Shown here: piece by piece, positions 1-10,119 of the stretch
Layout: the number at the start of each line of letters is the position of its first letter
Position numbering within the stretch: position 1 is the stretch's first letter
From: Isochrysis galbana
Lineage: Eukaryota; Haptophyta; Isochrysidales; Isochrysidaceae
Length of the DNA stretch: 64,000 nt
Assembly (NCBI GenBank): GCA_018136815.1
Contig: CM030935.1
Span: 4,695,791 to 4,759,790 of the forward strand
Direction of reading: 5' to 3'
Translations under genes and position numbers: made by a program
The notes under the pieces: model-generated
What the model was told of the DNA's origin: nothing
What the model saw: only the letters and a program-made list of their open reading frames with translations
Database searches by the model: none

Positions 1-330
1 CACCCCGCCAGCACGCGCCTGCCCACCGGGTAGCCTGCGGTTTGCTTGCGCACCGCTTGCGTCTGTGCCGAGCGGCACCGCCGCGGCCGGAGCGGCCTGC
101 AGTGTGCTGAACGGTGCGATGCGAACTCGGCTGAGCGCCTCATATTGCCCACGCCGCCCTGCCCTGGCGCAGCAAGCATGTCCGAGACTGTCGGCAAGGT
201 TCAGAATCCTGAGACCTTGGAGAACGGCAACTACAGCACTGGGCTCGCGCCCGGCTTCCCCAACCAGCTGATCGCCACCTTTGTCTGCGGCCACCCCTTC
301 TGTGAATCCTTTCCAACCACCTTGATTCCG
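1..330. other. unassigned sequence
   Basis: No domain or repeat was recognised. The stretch is GC-rich and open in several frames, as expected from composition alone. From about position 330 it begins to resemble the sequence just upstream of the intact lipase-like gene (about 26600), so its right edge is the start of that duplicated region. Confidence 0.4.
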
Positions 331-370
331 TTGAGAAAGCGAGACTGGTCGAGGACACAAGATTGTTCCC

Positions 371-1372
371 CGATCCCCACTTCTCGGGTGAGCACCATCG
401 TCGCCTCTCTGGGCTTCTCGCACGTGGGAGACAACCACGCACATCGCCCATTTGCAGCACCGGTCTGCCATGTTGGCGGCCTCGTGACACGGTCCTTGTC
501 ATCTGTACGCGCTGGGCGGGCCGGAGAGCGGGGAGGTGAGGAGGGGCATCAACCAACCAACCAACCAACTCCTACTACCGACCGCTGCTTGGAAGCGAGC
601 GCATATGAGCTGCCCGAGGCGCACACAGCTTGATGCTGGCGGCGACATCGTGTGTCAACTTGCATCGCTTTGAAGTGGGGCAATGTCCTGAGTCCTGAGC
701 CTTATTGCCCATTCTTTCTTTGCTTCCTTTTTATTGTCGCTTTTATTCATGCTATTTCTCTGTTCTTTTGGAATCATACTGTGGTATGTTGGGGCGTTCA
801 AACGTTCTGCACCTGCGCGTACTCCCTTCTCGTATTTCTTAGATATGCTGGGGTTTGTGTCACCATCGTCTTTAACTACGAGGTCGCAGCCAACGCGTCG
901 CAAGTGCTCTTGCTTCCCGCCGAGGACTGCCTTGTGCGTTCTCATGGCAGTAAGTCCCCAAGTCGTGGACGCCGGGTACTGGAGACGCGACCCTAATTGC
1001 GTCACAGATTTGGGGACACCTCTCGAGTGCGGACACGACTTTGGCGAGCAAACGATGTATGTCACCGAGAGCAATTGCCTTGAGTGCGTTCGCGCATGTG
1101 ACCCTCCAAGCAGTCCCTGGCAATACGTGGGGTGGTAGTGCGTCTTTGGGTTTTGCGGCTTCTCTTGCTCTTGGGCCACTAACAGTGAGGTGTACTGCAA
1201 GAGGCGATCCTGCACCTGGATAGATTCGTCGTCGTTGCCGCCGCCGCCGCCACCGCCGCCTTCCCCACCTCCACCGTCAATACCCGGCACATGCGGCAAC
1301 ACATGCATCGGATACAATTTCTATACTTCGGATGGCGTGTGGAGTGGTTTCATGATGTGTGCTTGTGGGAAT
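371..1372 (+). pseudogene. 5' fragment of the large lipase-like gene (copy 0)
   Basis: This kilobase matches the first kilobase of the two larger copies (13338 onward and 26654 onward). It includes the 5' non-coding part, the putative hydrophobic leader (RTALCVLMAVSPQVVDA), the first Cys-rich domain and the start of the first proline linker. It is broken in several ways: a 1-nt deletion near position 812 relative to the intact copy, a TAG at 1136-1138 where the intact copy has TGG, and loss of similarity shortly after the first CIGY motif (about 1310-1370). The open frame then runs into unrelated sequence and stops at 1468. No lipase domain is present. It is most simply a truncated duplicate; a short expressed protein cannot be excluded. 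Confidence 0.8.
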
Positions 1373-1468
1373 CTGGAGAGGGGTGTGCAAGAAGAGGGAG
1401 TGTGTACAACTTCGAAGGGGCGCAAATTTTGTACTTGTAGATGTAATAATAATAAACCATCCATCTGA

Positions 1469-1578
1469 GCGTTAGTACCACCGCTCTCACTAGCCCGGTA
1501 CCGGTACTATCACGACACCCTCAGCGCACCTGCCCGCACGCCTTGAAGTGATGGCGCAAGACACATACACATATGCGG
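1469..1578. repeat. dispersed repeat, also at 42549-42655
   Basis: About 105 bp beginning GAGCGTTAGTACCAC and ending near a CACATACACA motif recur at 42549-42655 in the same orientation with a few substitutions and small indels. It starts directly after the stop of the truncated lipase copy, so it probably marks the element or junction that replaced the rest of that gene. No coding potential was recognised. Confidence 0.65.
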
Positions 1579-1960
1579 CACGTGCGTGATATCGATATCG
1601 AGAATCAATAGGCCCAAACCAGAATATGTAGTTTGGCCAACCCGAATATGTAGCATTTATATGTAGAAAATATGTAGAGGTAGAGATCTGTAGCAAGGCA
1701 TCCAAATAGGTGCCCAAATATGCGGCAAATATGTAGATCTGTTGATAAAAAATCTTGCAAACTAAGGCTGTGAACACCCACCGGCCATACCAAACGTGTT
1801 TCAACCTGGTAGTGGCCACGGCTACATAGGCTGGTAGTGTTAGTGGACTATAGCTACATAGATTGGTAGTGTTAGTGGCGAAAGTGGTGGGTGTTAACAT
1901 GTTAACACTGTTAACACGTTAACACCTTACTTCTAGAGCGGGCCGAACATGGATAAAAAA
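1579..1960. repeat. AT-rich stretch with short tandem motifs
   Basis: This is markedly AT-richer than its surroundings. It contains repeated ATATGTAG units (about 1625-1740), two adjacent copies of a unit reading GCTACATAG..TGGTAGTGTTAG (about 1828-1878), and four GTTAAC palindromes within 31 bp (1893-1923). No gene was recognised. Confidence 0.55.
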
Positions 1961-4210
1961 TGGTGGGGTAGGAGTACGCAAGCGCAGGGGCAGGGGGGGG
2001 CGGGGCGCGGAAGGGGACAGTCGGGCAAGCGCAAGCGCAAGCAAAGGGAAAGCGGCGACGGCACCGGATGAGACAGAGATAGAAGTCAGACAGAGACATA
2101 TGAGGTGGGCGCAGAAGGCAGAAGGGGAAGGGGAGGGGGAGAGGGGGAAGGAAATCTGCGGAGGGGGGGGTGGACACGGAGGGACTGCTTCCGAGCGAGC
2201 GCGCCAGAAACAAAAGGGTACGAAAAACTAAGGGAGAGAACCGGGGAGGGGACGCGGGAAACTCTAGGAACAAGGGAAAGACTAATGGAAAGAAGGGGGG
2301 GGGGGCGGACGTCGGACGAGCGAAGGGAGGGGCGAGCGCACGGGACTCCGAGTCTCGTCGGAGCGGGGGGAATGACGAATTGGAGTGGCCCATAGGGCCT
2401 GAGGGCAATGAGGAAGGTGGCAAGCCGGCGGCAGGCGCGGCTGAGGAGACGGCTTCGGAGACGATGACGGGCTGAAGCCCGTCAGCAGAGGAAGGCGGGC
2501 AGGCGGGCTTGGGCGAGGGCGAGGACGGCGGCGAGAGCGACATGAAACGAGCGGCGAGAGGCGAGGGTGAGTGTGAGGAGGGCTGTGAGGGCAGGGGCTG
2601 GCGAGGCGAGGCGAGTTTGTTGGGTACGAGTGTTACGAGAGCGAGAGCGACGAGAGCGAGAGCGACGACGGATGACGACTGACGACAGGACGACGGACAG
2701 AGACACCCAGGAAAACACCCCGACTCTCGCCCCACGACTTTTCTCACATAACTCGACTGAAATCAAACCCAAACACTCCGGCCAGACGACAACGGACGAC
2801 GATCAGAAGGCGATCTGTCGGCGATCCCGTCTGGAAGGGGAATCGCACCATAACGGAAACGAGGGGCAATCCTGCCGCACAGGATTCCAAAAGACTTACC
2901 GAATAAGACGAGAGAAGTGCGGTGTGCCTAAGGGGGAGATGCGATGAGATTGCAAATTAAACCTGATTGCAATCACTGCAGTAGATAGAGAAACGTGGAG
3001 AAGATAGCGAATTAAACCTATTTGCGAGGCGCCTAGGAGGGAGAAGGGTGGGGAAACTTCCTTCTCTTTCGAGAGAAAGAGAGAGAACGCTCCACAACCC
3101 AAGACCCTACCTATGCGTCCAAGCGAAGCTTTTTGACCGAGAACGAGAACGAGAGAATTATAACGATAAATGCCGAATGACGAAGAGAAGCCTAACGAGT
3201 GTCGATTCGCGAATGCGACACCACCCTGCTAGGATCGAGCGTCCCGCGAGGAAAGAAGAGAACCTATCGGATGGCGGAGAGCTCCGAACAAGCCACGAGA
3301 AAGGCAGGAGAGCAATCCTGAACGAGACCGAATGAGCGAAGAGCGAAGAGCGAATAAATCCGAGGAGCGAAGAGCGAATGAAACAATAAATCCGAAGAGC
3401 GAATGAAACAATAAATCCGAATATCCGAATGGAGGGCCGCGCGCCCAACGCCGAACCAAGACGGAAGACGTGATGAGCGACGCACCGAGAAGTTACGAAT
3501 TACGAACAACGAACAATCGAGGACCGATGAGAACGCAGAACGACGAGAATCGAGAGTCGAGAGCGAGAAACGAAGAACGCGGAACGACGAGAATCGAGAA
3601 TCGAGAGCGAGAGCGAGAAACGAAGAACGATAAGAACGCGGAACGATGAGAATCGAGAATCGAGAATCGAAGAACGAACGACGAACGACGAACGACGAAC
3701 TATAAGAATAGTGCGCGACGATCGAAGAGACAGGAAGTACCACACCCGTCCGGACGATAAGGTGTAGAATCGGCGGCCGGCGCGGCAGACCGCAGGACTC
3801 AACGCTGCAACCCATCCTCTTCTCTCTTTTACGAGAGTTTTACCTGGATGTTTGGGCGGTGTGGCGGCACCCAAGTTACAACGCGGCGTCTCCTGTTCTT
3901 CGATATATGAGTAGTCGAACAGCCAACGGCGAAAGGCGGCGAGATATCACGACGGGCTCGGCACGTCACGCGCGAGCTAAACGACGAGGTACGGGGGTCT
4001 CCTGACAGAGCGCAGCGAAAGGGGAGGGAGATCCATCCTCCGTGGTCGAAAGGGGGGGCGAGCCATACCTCTCTTCCCGCGGGGGGAACTATTCGGCGGC
4101 CGCGGGGGGAAAATTCGGCGACCGCGGGAGGGAACTGGAAAAGAATTCCCGTACGTTCCCGTACCGCGATCAAACGTAAACGACGGCGTTGAGAGATATC
4201 TGAAGGGGCG
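1961..4210. other. non-coding, purine-rich plus strand
   Basis: This is 2.2 kb with strong purine/pyrimidine strand asymmetry and runs of G. Open frames here are low-complexity (Ser/Pro/Arg or Gly/Arg) and are not accepted as genes. It lies 3' of the gypsy pol gene and would be where its 3' LTR belongs, but no matching 5' LTR was found at the other end, so LTR limits cannot be set. A segment around 3811-3900 (TCTCTCTTTTACGAGAGTTT) resembles 41520-41600. Confidence 0.45.
3328..3700. repeat. minisatellite-like tandem repeats
   Basis: There are two clusters. At 3328-3425 units built from GAGCGAAGAGCGAAT and GAAACAATAAATCCGA recur. At 3533-3700 a roughly 50-bp unit containing GAACGACGAGAATCGAGA and GAGCGAGAAACGAAGAAC recurs about three times with internal deletions and ends in short GAACGAC repeats. 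All frames across it give Ser/Arg-rich nonsense. Confidence 0.7.
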
Positions 4211-4225
4211 TGACAGTCGCGACTG

Positions 4226-7200
4226 TCAGAAGAACGCAGAGGGTGTATCGAGGAGAGAGACGAGGGTGCGATCCGATGGCGACAGGCGTGCGAGAGCCTC
4301 GGAGCGACAGCGAACGAAGGTAGGCGAGGCAAGGGCAGCGTGCGCAAATGCGTGGGAGCCAAACCACGGGGAACCGCGCGACGATCCCGACGAGTACCAC
4401 CACTGCCCGAGGACGACGACCGCGTGCTGCGGCCGCATCATTGGACCTGCAGGGTTGGCAACAGACGGGCGGGCTGAGACGGGCAAATGGGAGACATGAG
4501 CAATGGGGCCACTGTGCAAGGACGGTGCGAGACGAGGCGAGCGGCGCGGGGCCTGATGATCCAAGCCGGTGGTCTCGGATCCCACGGGAGCTTCGATCGC
4601 GTGCGACGTCGGCGGGGCTGAGACGGTCTGAGATTGTGATTCTGCAGCCCGCTTTCTCATCTGAGGCTTACGAAGAGGCGGGAAGGGGTGAGCATCATCA
4701 TAGGCGGTGACGAGCGACTCGCAGCGGCGAAGCAATTCGGCTAGCGGCTCCCATGTGGCCGCAGCTTTCGCGTAACCACGCCACTTGACGAGATACTGCC
4801 TGGAATCACCTCGACCCTTGCGGTCAAGGAGTGAATCCACCAGATACTCATCTGTTTGGACAGGATCTTCATCTGTGAGGGTATAGTAGGGACGGAGGTT
4901 AGTCACATGCACCTCCTCGGAGAGGAGGCGATTTTCTTGGTCGCGTAGTCGGTAGCGGCCAGCGCCAAGCGCCTCGGCAATGCGGTATGGTCCGCTGTAG
5001 TGGTAGAGGAGCTTGTTGCGGTGTCCTGGAATTTTGCGAACCACCCTATCACCTGGAGCAAATTGGATAGGGGGAGAGTGAGTGCGTAGTGTGTCAGCGA
5101 GTGCGTCGGCTTGAGATTCTAAAGTTGCATCATAAGCTGCGGCCCACGCTGCCTTTAAGCGACAATGCATTTTCCAAGCGTACGAGCGAATTTCCTGAGG
5201 TAACTCGGGAGGTGGACCAGTGTCAGGTGGATCAGAAAGCTGGGCAGGCAGGCGAAGCTCACGGCCATAGAGCAAGGCAGCAGGCGACATGCGGGTAATG
5301 CGATTGGCTGAAGCGCGCATGCTCATTAGAAAGAACGGGAGATGATCGACCCAACGGCCGCCGCCTTCATCGGTAGCGCGAGCCATGTTGATCAACGTCT
5401 GTTGCGCTCGTTCCACCACGCCCACACTCTCGTGATGATGAGGTGTGCTAGGCCGCAAGTCGGTGCCGGTGCGCTCGAGGATGACCGAGGTGAGTTGGCT
5501 AGCGAGGTTGCTGCCGGAGTCCGAGCGAAGTTGCCTTGGTACTCCGTGCCGAGAAACGACGTACGACATGAAGGCGTGAAGAGCGTCGGCACTCGAGGGG
5601 TCGCCGTTGTGAGGGGCCGCCTCGATCCAACGAGTGAGCGAGTCCACGAAAACGAGGAGCTTGTCGAAGCCTCGAGAGCCCTTGATGAAGTCGTGCGTGG
5701 GAGCCATCGAGACGACGTCGCAGAAAACGATGTCGAACGGATAGGCGCCGACCTGCGGTCCCTTTGGGTCTGCGAGGTGGCGGAAGGGAGGCTTAGCTAA
5801 AGTGCATTCATGGCATTGGCGAACGTGCTCACAGACGTCTGCGTTCATCCCAGGCCAAAAATATCGGTCTCGTAGAAGGCGCGCCATTCGGTTGTCGCCG
5901 AGGTGGCACAGGTGGTCGTGAAAGGCTTCGAGGTAGGCGCGGCGCATCGTCTTCGGCACGTAGAGGCAGAGCTTCTCGCCGTCTCTCGTCGGTACTCGTC
6001 GGTAGAGTAGTCCAGATCGCAACAGGCATCGCGAAGATTCGCGGCTGAGCGAGCGCAAGCGACGGTGATCGAGATCGGGGTTGTGAGGAGACGAGGAGAG
6101 GAAGCGAATGAGGTCGTGGCAGTCGGGGTCCTCGGCCTGTGCTTCTTTGAGCGCCTCGGCGTTGGGTGTACCGACGTCGAGGTAGGAGAGGTTGATAGAA
6201 TCCCTGGTCGTAGAGGACAACCTGGACGACCGTTCGTCGGCTTGCAGACTGGATGCCGTTGTGGTACGAGAACGAGAGGCGGCGACGGCTGGCGGCTGAC
6301 CATCCGATGCCGTGGTGGAGCGAGAGTTAGGGACGACGGCGGCTAGCAGCTGCCCACCCCCCTGCTTAGGAGCGGACGTCTCCGACGTCTCGTCGTCTGC
6401 CGCCACCAAGCGCGACACACCATCCGCGTCTTTGTGATTAGCACCAGGTTTGTGTTCGACGGTAAAGCGATACTCCGACAACTTGAGCGCCCATCGCATC
6501 AGGCGCGACGCCGGCCCACCCTGGACGGTGTCCTTCATGGTGTGCAACCAACGGAGAGCTTGGTGATCGATCACGAGGCGGAAGTGTCGGCCCCAAAGGT
6601 ACGGTCGCCAAGTGCGAATGCTTTCCAAGGCGGCGAGAAGCTCCACCTCGGTGGTGGTCCAGTGACGCTCCGCGGCGGTGAGGCGGCGACCGTAGTACGC
6701 GACGACATGCTCATGCCCGTGGTCGTCAATTTGCGACAGGACTCCGCCGATACCCAGGGTACTGGCCGCGTCCGTTTTGACGATGAACTCTTTGTCGTGA
6801 CGGGGCGCAGCCAACACTGGTGCGGACGTGATGAGGTCGATGAGGCGGCGGATCGCTGTCTGACACTCAGGTGACTGAGAGACGGTAGCCACATCGACGC
6901 CCGTACGAGTCAGGTCGGTGAGAGGGGCCGCAACGTGCGCGAAGCCCTTGATGAACCGACGGTAGTACGAACAAAGACCGAGAAACGAGCGGACCTTCTC
7001 GAGCGAGTTGATGTGACGTGGATCAATCGAGCGTACCGCCTCGACTTTCTTGGGGTCCATCTCGAGACCACGACGAGAAACGACGTGCCCGAGGTACTCG
7101 CCCTTGATAGCGAACAAGATGCACTTGGAGGCCTTACATGAGAGACCGGCCCATCGGAGCCGTTCGAGGACGAGGTCGAGACGATGGAACATCTGCTCGA

Positions 7201-8014
7201 AGGAGGCGTCGATGCGTTCCTCAAGAGTGCTGCCTGTACCTGTCGACCAAATCCCGATGTCGTCCAGGTACGGCATGCAAATCTCCCACGCGAGGCCCTG
7301 GAGCACCGCGTCCATGAGACGACACATGTAGGACGGGCCGGACTGGACGCCGAACGGGAGGTAGTTGAACTCGTACTTCTGGCGGTGGGTGCAGAACGCC
7401 GTGATGGGTTTGTCCTCTTCCTTGATGGGCAGGCACCAGAAGCCGGAGGCAAGATCGAGCAGACAAAGGAAAAGAGAATCTCGAGAACCTTGGCCTCGAG
7501 ATAGACGGTCGATAGCCTCGACGGTGAGCGGTAGAGGGCTGTCCGAGATGCGAAGCTTCGAGTTCGTGTCCCGATAGTCGACGCAGAAGCGAACGGATCC
7601 GTCTTTCTTGCCGACGAGAACAACCCGCGAAGCCCATGGCGAATTGGACTTACGAATGATGCCTGCCGCCTCCATCTCGGCGACGTGCTTGTCGACGATG
7701 GCACGGCCCTCGTCGCCCATCTTGGACGGAGCATGCCGGTGGGCTGTAGCGCCGGGGAGGAGAGGCAGCTCGACCTCCATGACGTGCGTGTGCCGAGGGT
7801 TCTTCGGGTCGAGGGCGAACGCGTCGATATGCCGTGCCAGCAGGCAGCGTACGCGCTGCTTCTGGGACGGCGACAATTGTTCATCGGGATCGATGGTGAT
7901 GCCGTCTAGGAGCGCGCGCTGCGCCTCGGTGAGCGAGGACTCCGGGTCGTCTCCGTCACCGGCGACCGCCGACCGTGCCTCGTGCAGCTTGTACTCGATG
8001 TGGGCCGACGCCAC
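4226..8014 (-). CDS. pol: retrotransposon pol: reverse transcriptase, RNase H, integrase, chromodomain
   Basis: About 1262 residues. Seen in order: RT with DKHVAEMEAAGIIRKSNSPW and the active-site YLDD; RNase H (FIVKTDAASTLGIGGVLSQ, then TTTEVELLAAL); an HHCC zinc-binding module (HDHLCHLGDN..C..C); an integrase core with candidate D, D and E in FCDVV, LRSDSGSN and GVVERAQ; and a chromodomain near residues 1040-1095 (YLVKWRGYAKAAATWEP). Family knowledge: these act in cDNA synthesis and integration, and the chromodomain directs integration to modified histones. No ATG is needed at the 5' edge. The frame overlaps the upstream gag-pro frame by about 109 nt and sits in the -1 register, so expression would need a shift on TTC near 8050, or the gap is a 1-nt mutation. 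The stop overlaps a palindrome. Confidence 0.92.
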   Translation of the reverse strand: MASAHIEYKLHEARSAVAGDGDDPESSLTEAQRALLDGITIDPDEQLSPSQKQRVRCLLARHIDAFALDPKNPRHTHVMEVELPLLPGATAHRHAPSKMGDEGRAIVDKHVAEMEAAGIIRKSNSPWASRVVLVGKKDGSVRFCVDYRDTNSKLRISDSPLPLTVEAIDRLSRGQGSRDSLFLCLLDLASGFWCLPIKEEDKPITAFCTHRQKYEFNYLPFGVQSGPSYMCRLMDAVLQGLAWEICMPYLDDIGIWSTGTGSTLEERIDASFEQMFHRLDLVLERLRWAGLSCKASKCILFAIKGEYLGHVVSRRGLEMDPKKVEAVRSIDPRHINSLEKVRSFLGLCSYYRRFIKGFAHVAAPLTDLTRTGVDVATVSQSPECQTAIRRLIDLITSAPVLAAPRHDKEFIVKTDAASTLGIGGVLSQIDDHGHEHVVAYYGRRLTAAERHWTTTEVELLAALESIRTWRPYLWGRHFRLVIDHQALRWLHTMKDTVQGGPASRLMRWALKLSEYRFTVEHKPGANHKDADGVSRLVAADDETSETSAPKQGGGQLLAAVVPNSRSTTASDGQPPAVAASRSRTTTASSLQADERSSRLSSTTRDSINLSYLDVGTPNAEALKEAQAEDPDCHDLIRFLSSSPHNPDLDHRRLRSLSRESSRCLLRSGLLYRRVPTRDGEKLCLYVPKTMRRAYLEAFHDHLCHLGDNRMARLLRDRYFWPGMNADVCEHVRQCHECTLAKPPFRHLADPKGPQVGAYPFDIVFCDVVSMAPTHDFIKGSRGFDKLLVFVDSLTRWIEAAPHNGDPSSADALHAFMSYVVSRHGVPRQLRSDSGSNLASQLTSVILERTGTDLRPSTPHHHESVGVVERAQQTLINMARATDEGGGRWVDHLPFFLMSMRASANRITRMSPAALLYGRELRLPAQLSDPPDTGPPPELPQEIRSYAWKMHCRLKAAWAAAYDATLESQADALADTLRTHSPPIQFAPGDRVVRKIPGHRNKLLYHYSGPYRIAEALGAGRYRLRDQENRLLSEEVHVTNLRPYYTLTDEDPVQTDEYLVDSLLDRKGRGDSRQYLVKWRGYAKAAATWEPLAELLRRCESLVTAYDDAHPFPPLRKPQMRKRAAESQSQTVSAPPTSHAIEAPVGSETTGLDHQAPRRSPRLAPSLHSGPIAHVSHLPVSARPSVANPAGPMMRPQHAVVVLGQWWYSSGSSRGSPWFGSHAFAHAALASPTFVRCRSEALARLSPSDRTLVSLLDTPSAFF

Positions 8015-10119
8015 CGGCGAATACGCAGGAAGGTTACAGGACGTGGCGCCAGGTTCCAGACCGTGATCAGCACCTCCCCCTCCGGAGTTGGGGTTTCGAC
8101 GCTCGTGGCGACCATTGGAGGAGAATCGAGGCCGTCACGGGGCGGCAAACGGTCGACGAGGATGGCGGAGTCGGGGTAGTTCTCGATGATCTCCAGCGGC
8201 AAGCGAACGGAGAACGTACCCCTCGATCGCGAGGGGATAGTGATAGGCTGCCTGGTGTACAGAGCAAACTCTTTCGACGCAGCGGCCGACGTGGAGACGT
8301 CGGCGAAGAGTGGCTCGACTTCGACGGCGGCAGACGAACGGGAAGGAGACGAAGGCGGACTGCGAGTGAAGTCGAGACGAGGGGGTGGCTCAAGCTCGGG
8401 ATCGAGGGGCGGCAATGGAACCGAAGTCGGTCTCGCCGGCGGCGACTCGCCGCGAGCTTGATAGGAGGAAACGTTGTCCGAGATAGGAACGAGCGACGAC
8501 TCCTCAGAGATCACGGCGACAAGCGGTGCAGAGGATAGACGAGGACGAGTGGAGACGAGGGAAGGAACGCGACGATCGTCGACCATAAGGGTCAAGCGGC
8601 CATCACGCCCCGATTCCGGCGACAGTTCGATACAAGCGGCGTATGCTTCCAGGAAATCATTTCCCAGGAGAAGCATAGGCGCGCCTTCGACCACGAGGAA
8701 ACGGTGTCGGAATTCGACACCGGAGAGAGAGAAGACCAACGTGGCATAGCCGCGGGTACGGAGGGGGTTACCATCCGGTCCGACAACGGCAGGTCGGTCC
8801 GAAGCATGTTCGAGCGAGACGCAAGCGTCGCGGGGCAATGCGGCCAACAACTCGGTGGTCACAATCGAGGGGCCGGCTCCCGTGTCCGCGAGAGTCTTGT
8901 TGACGGCGAGGGCAGAATCGACGATGTAACGAGTAGGGCCCGTGGCAGAGTGACGGCAAACGATGAGATCGCGAACGTACAGGCAATGACGGGGGTAGAG
9001 GCTTGGCGGCGTGTCGGAGACAAGCCTCGCCGGTACCTCCCTGGTCACAGAAGCGACGACAGCAGGTTGGCTGAGAGCAGGCGTGAACCCCGAGGGAACG
9101 AAAGCGGCGTGCCGCCGTCTATGGTCGGAAATGACGTCAGCAATCGAGCGGCGAGCGGGGCGGTCGAGCGGAGGCAGCGGCGGGTGAAGGACCGGCAAGG
9201 CGCCCAAGCCTAGGCGAGATGGCGGCGTAGGGAGAAGAGCGAGGCGTTCCTGGTCCGACCAGGTTAGACGCAAGGCGGCATGCCAGCCCTCCGGCGTGAA
9301 CGTGTCCGGAAAGGAAACGGAGGCACAAGTCTCCAGGAGAGGAGGCATCGGCACGAACGGCGATGAGGACGAGGGAGAGGGAGAGGGAGCAAGGATCGGC
9401 AACGGCTCCTCCTCCACCGCGGACGAGTGAAGGCGAACCTCTGCGTCGAGAGCCGACGCCAGCGACGGAGACAACGGCAGCCAGGTATACGATATCGAGC
9501 CTTGCGCCCCGCGCACCGCCGTCCATACACGCCAGCGGTTGCGGACCTTGCGAATCATCCGAGCGGGACGGACGGGTAACAACGACGAGCGGGGCGACCC
9601 TAGCCACGGCCGCCACTCCATATCAATCGCGGCGACGCTCGAAACATTCGAAGACTCTGAACTGGAACTGGAACCAACTTGAGCCACTTGGCTGGATTGT
9701 CGATCGCGCGCTTGAGATAGGAGGGAGGCGGTGGACGTGGCCGGACGAGAAGGAGTACGGCGGCAATAGTCCAAAACGACGGGCATCCACTGCATTGCCA
9801 TCGCACCGGCGATACCCACGTAGGTACGGCTGCGCATCAAGCCGCGATGAGGGGACATGGGGAGGTTTGCCATAGCGTGCTCGCGACCAGGAACAATGCA
9901 AGTCGGCACGAGCGGTGGAAGGCTAGGCGGAAGGTAGAGCCCCGTAGCCTTAGTATGTCCCGTTCCATGTTGCCATGGATGGACGTATTGCGTGGCTTCG
10001 AGACCTCCGAGTAGCGATTTGGCGTAGTGGTGCATCTTCGGGTTTTCCACCGCCAGGAACGGAGCCTTGGCGTTCAAGCGACGGCGAAATTGCGCGACGG
10101 CCGAAATCGTATCAGACAT
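7906..10119 (-). CDS. retrotransposon middle frame with aspartic protease
   Basis: 737 residues. The first two thirds are Pro/Ser-rich with no recognised fold. Residues about 390-510 hold a retropepsin-like domain: the catalytic DTGAGPS, a flap region, and LLLGNDFLEAY, which matches the usual ILG-D element of Ty3/gypsy proteases. The C-terminus (VWNLAPRPVTF) looks like the pro-RT linker, but after about 8050 this frame becomes Arg-rich nonsense while the pol frame becomes sensible, so the coding register changes there. An ATG at 10119 lies inside the end of gag, giving a 46-nt overlap in the -1 register; re-initiation or frameshifting could both produce it. Confidence 0.85.
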   Translation of the reverse strand: MSDTISAVAQFRRRLNAKAPFLAVENPKMHHYAKSLLGGLEATQYVHPWQHGTGHTKATGLYLPPSLPPLVPTCIVPGREHAMANLPMSPHRGLMRSRTYVGIAGAMAMQWMPVVLDYCRRTPSRPATSTASLLSQARDRQSSQVAQVGSSSSSESSNVSSVAAIDMEWRPWLGSPRSSLLPVRPARMIRKVRNRWRVWTAVRGAQGSISYTWLPLSPSLASALDAEVRLHSSAVEEEPLPILAPSPSPSSSSPFVPMPPLLETCASVSFPDTFTPEGWHAALRLTWSDQERLALLPTPPSRLGLGALPVLHPPLPPLDRPARRSIADVISDHRRRHAAFVPSGFTPALSQPAVVASVTREVPARLVSDTPPSLYPRHCLYVRDLIVCRHSATGPTRYIVDSALAVNKTLADTGAGPSIVTTELLAALPRDACVSLEHASDRPAVVGPDGNPLRTRGYATLVFSLSGVEFRHRFLVVEGAPMLLLGNDFLEAYAACIELSPESGRDGRLTLMVDDRRVPSLVSTRPRLSSAPLVAVISEESSLVPISDNVSSYQARGESPPARPTSVPLPPLDPELEPPPRLDFTRSPPSSPSRSSAAVEVEPLFADVSTSAAASKEFALYTRQPITIPSRSRGTFSVRLPLEIIENYPDSAILVDRLPPRDGLDSPPMVATSVETPTPEGEVLITVWNLAPRPVTFLRIRRWRRPTSSTSCTRHGRRSPVTETTRSPRSPRRSARS

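Noticed and set aside
1911-2747. 278-codon minus-strand frame, Ser/Pro/Leu-rich
   Set aside because: Caused by purine/pyrimidine strand skew; no domain, and the opposite strand gives equally long Gly/Arg frames.
3158-4362. Overlapping Ser/Arg/Phe-rich frames of 75-183 codons
   Set aside because: They cover minisatellite repeats (GAATCGAGA units); the periodic translation reflects the DNA repeat.
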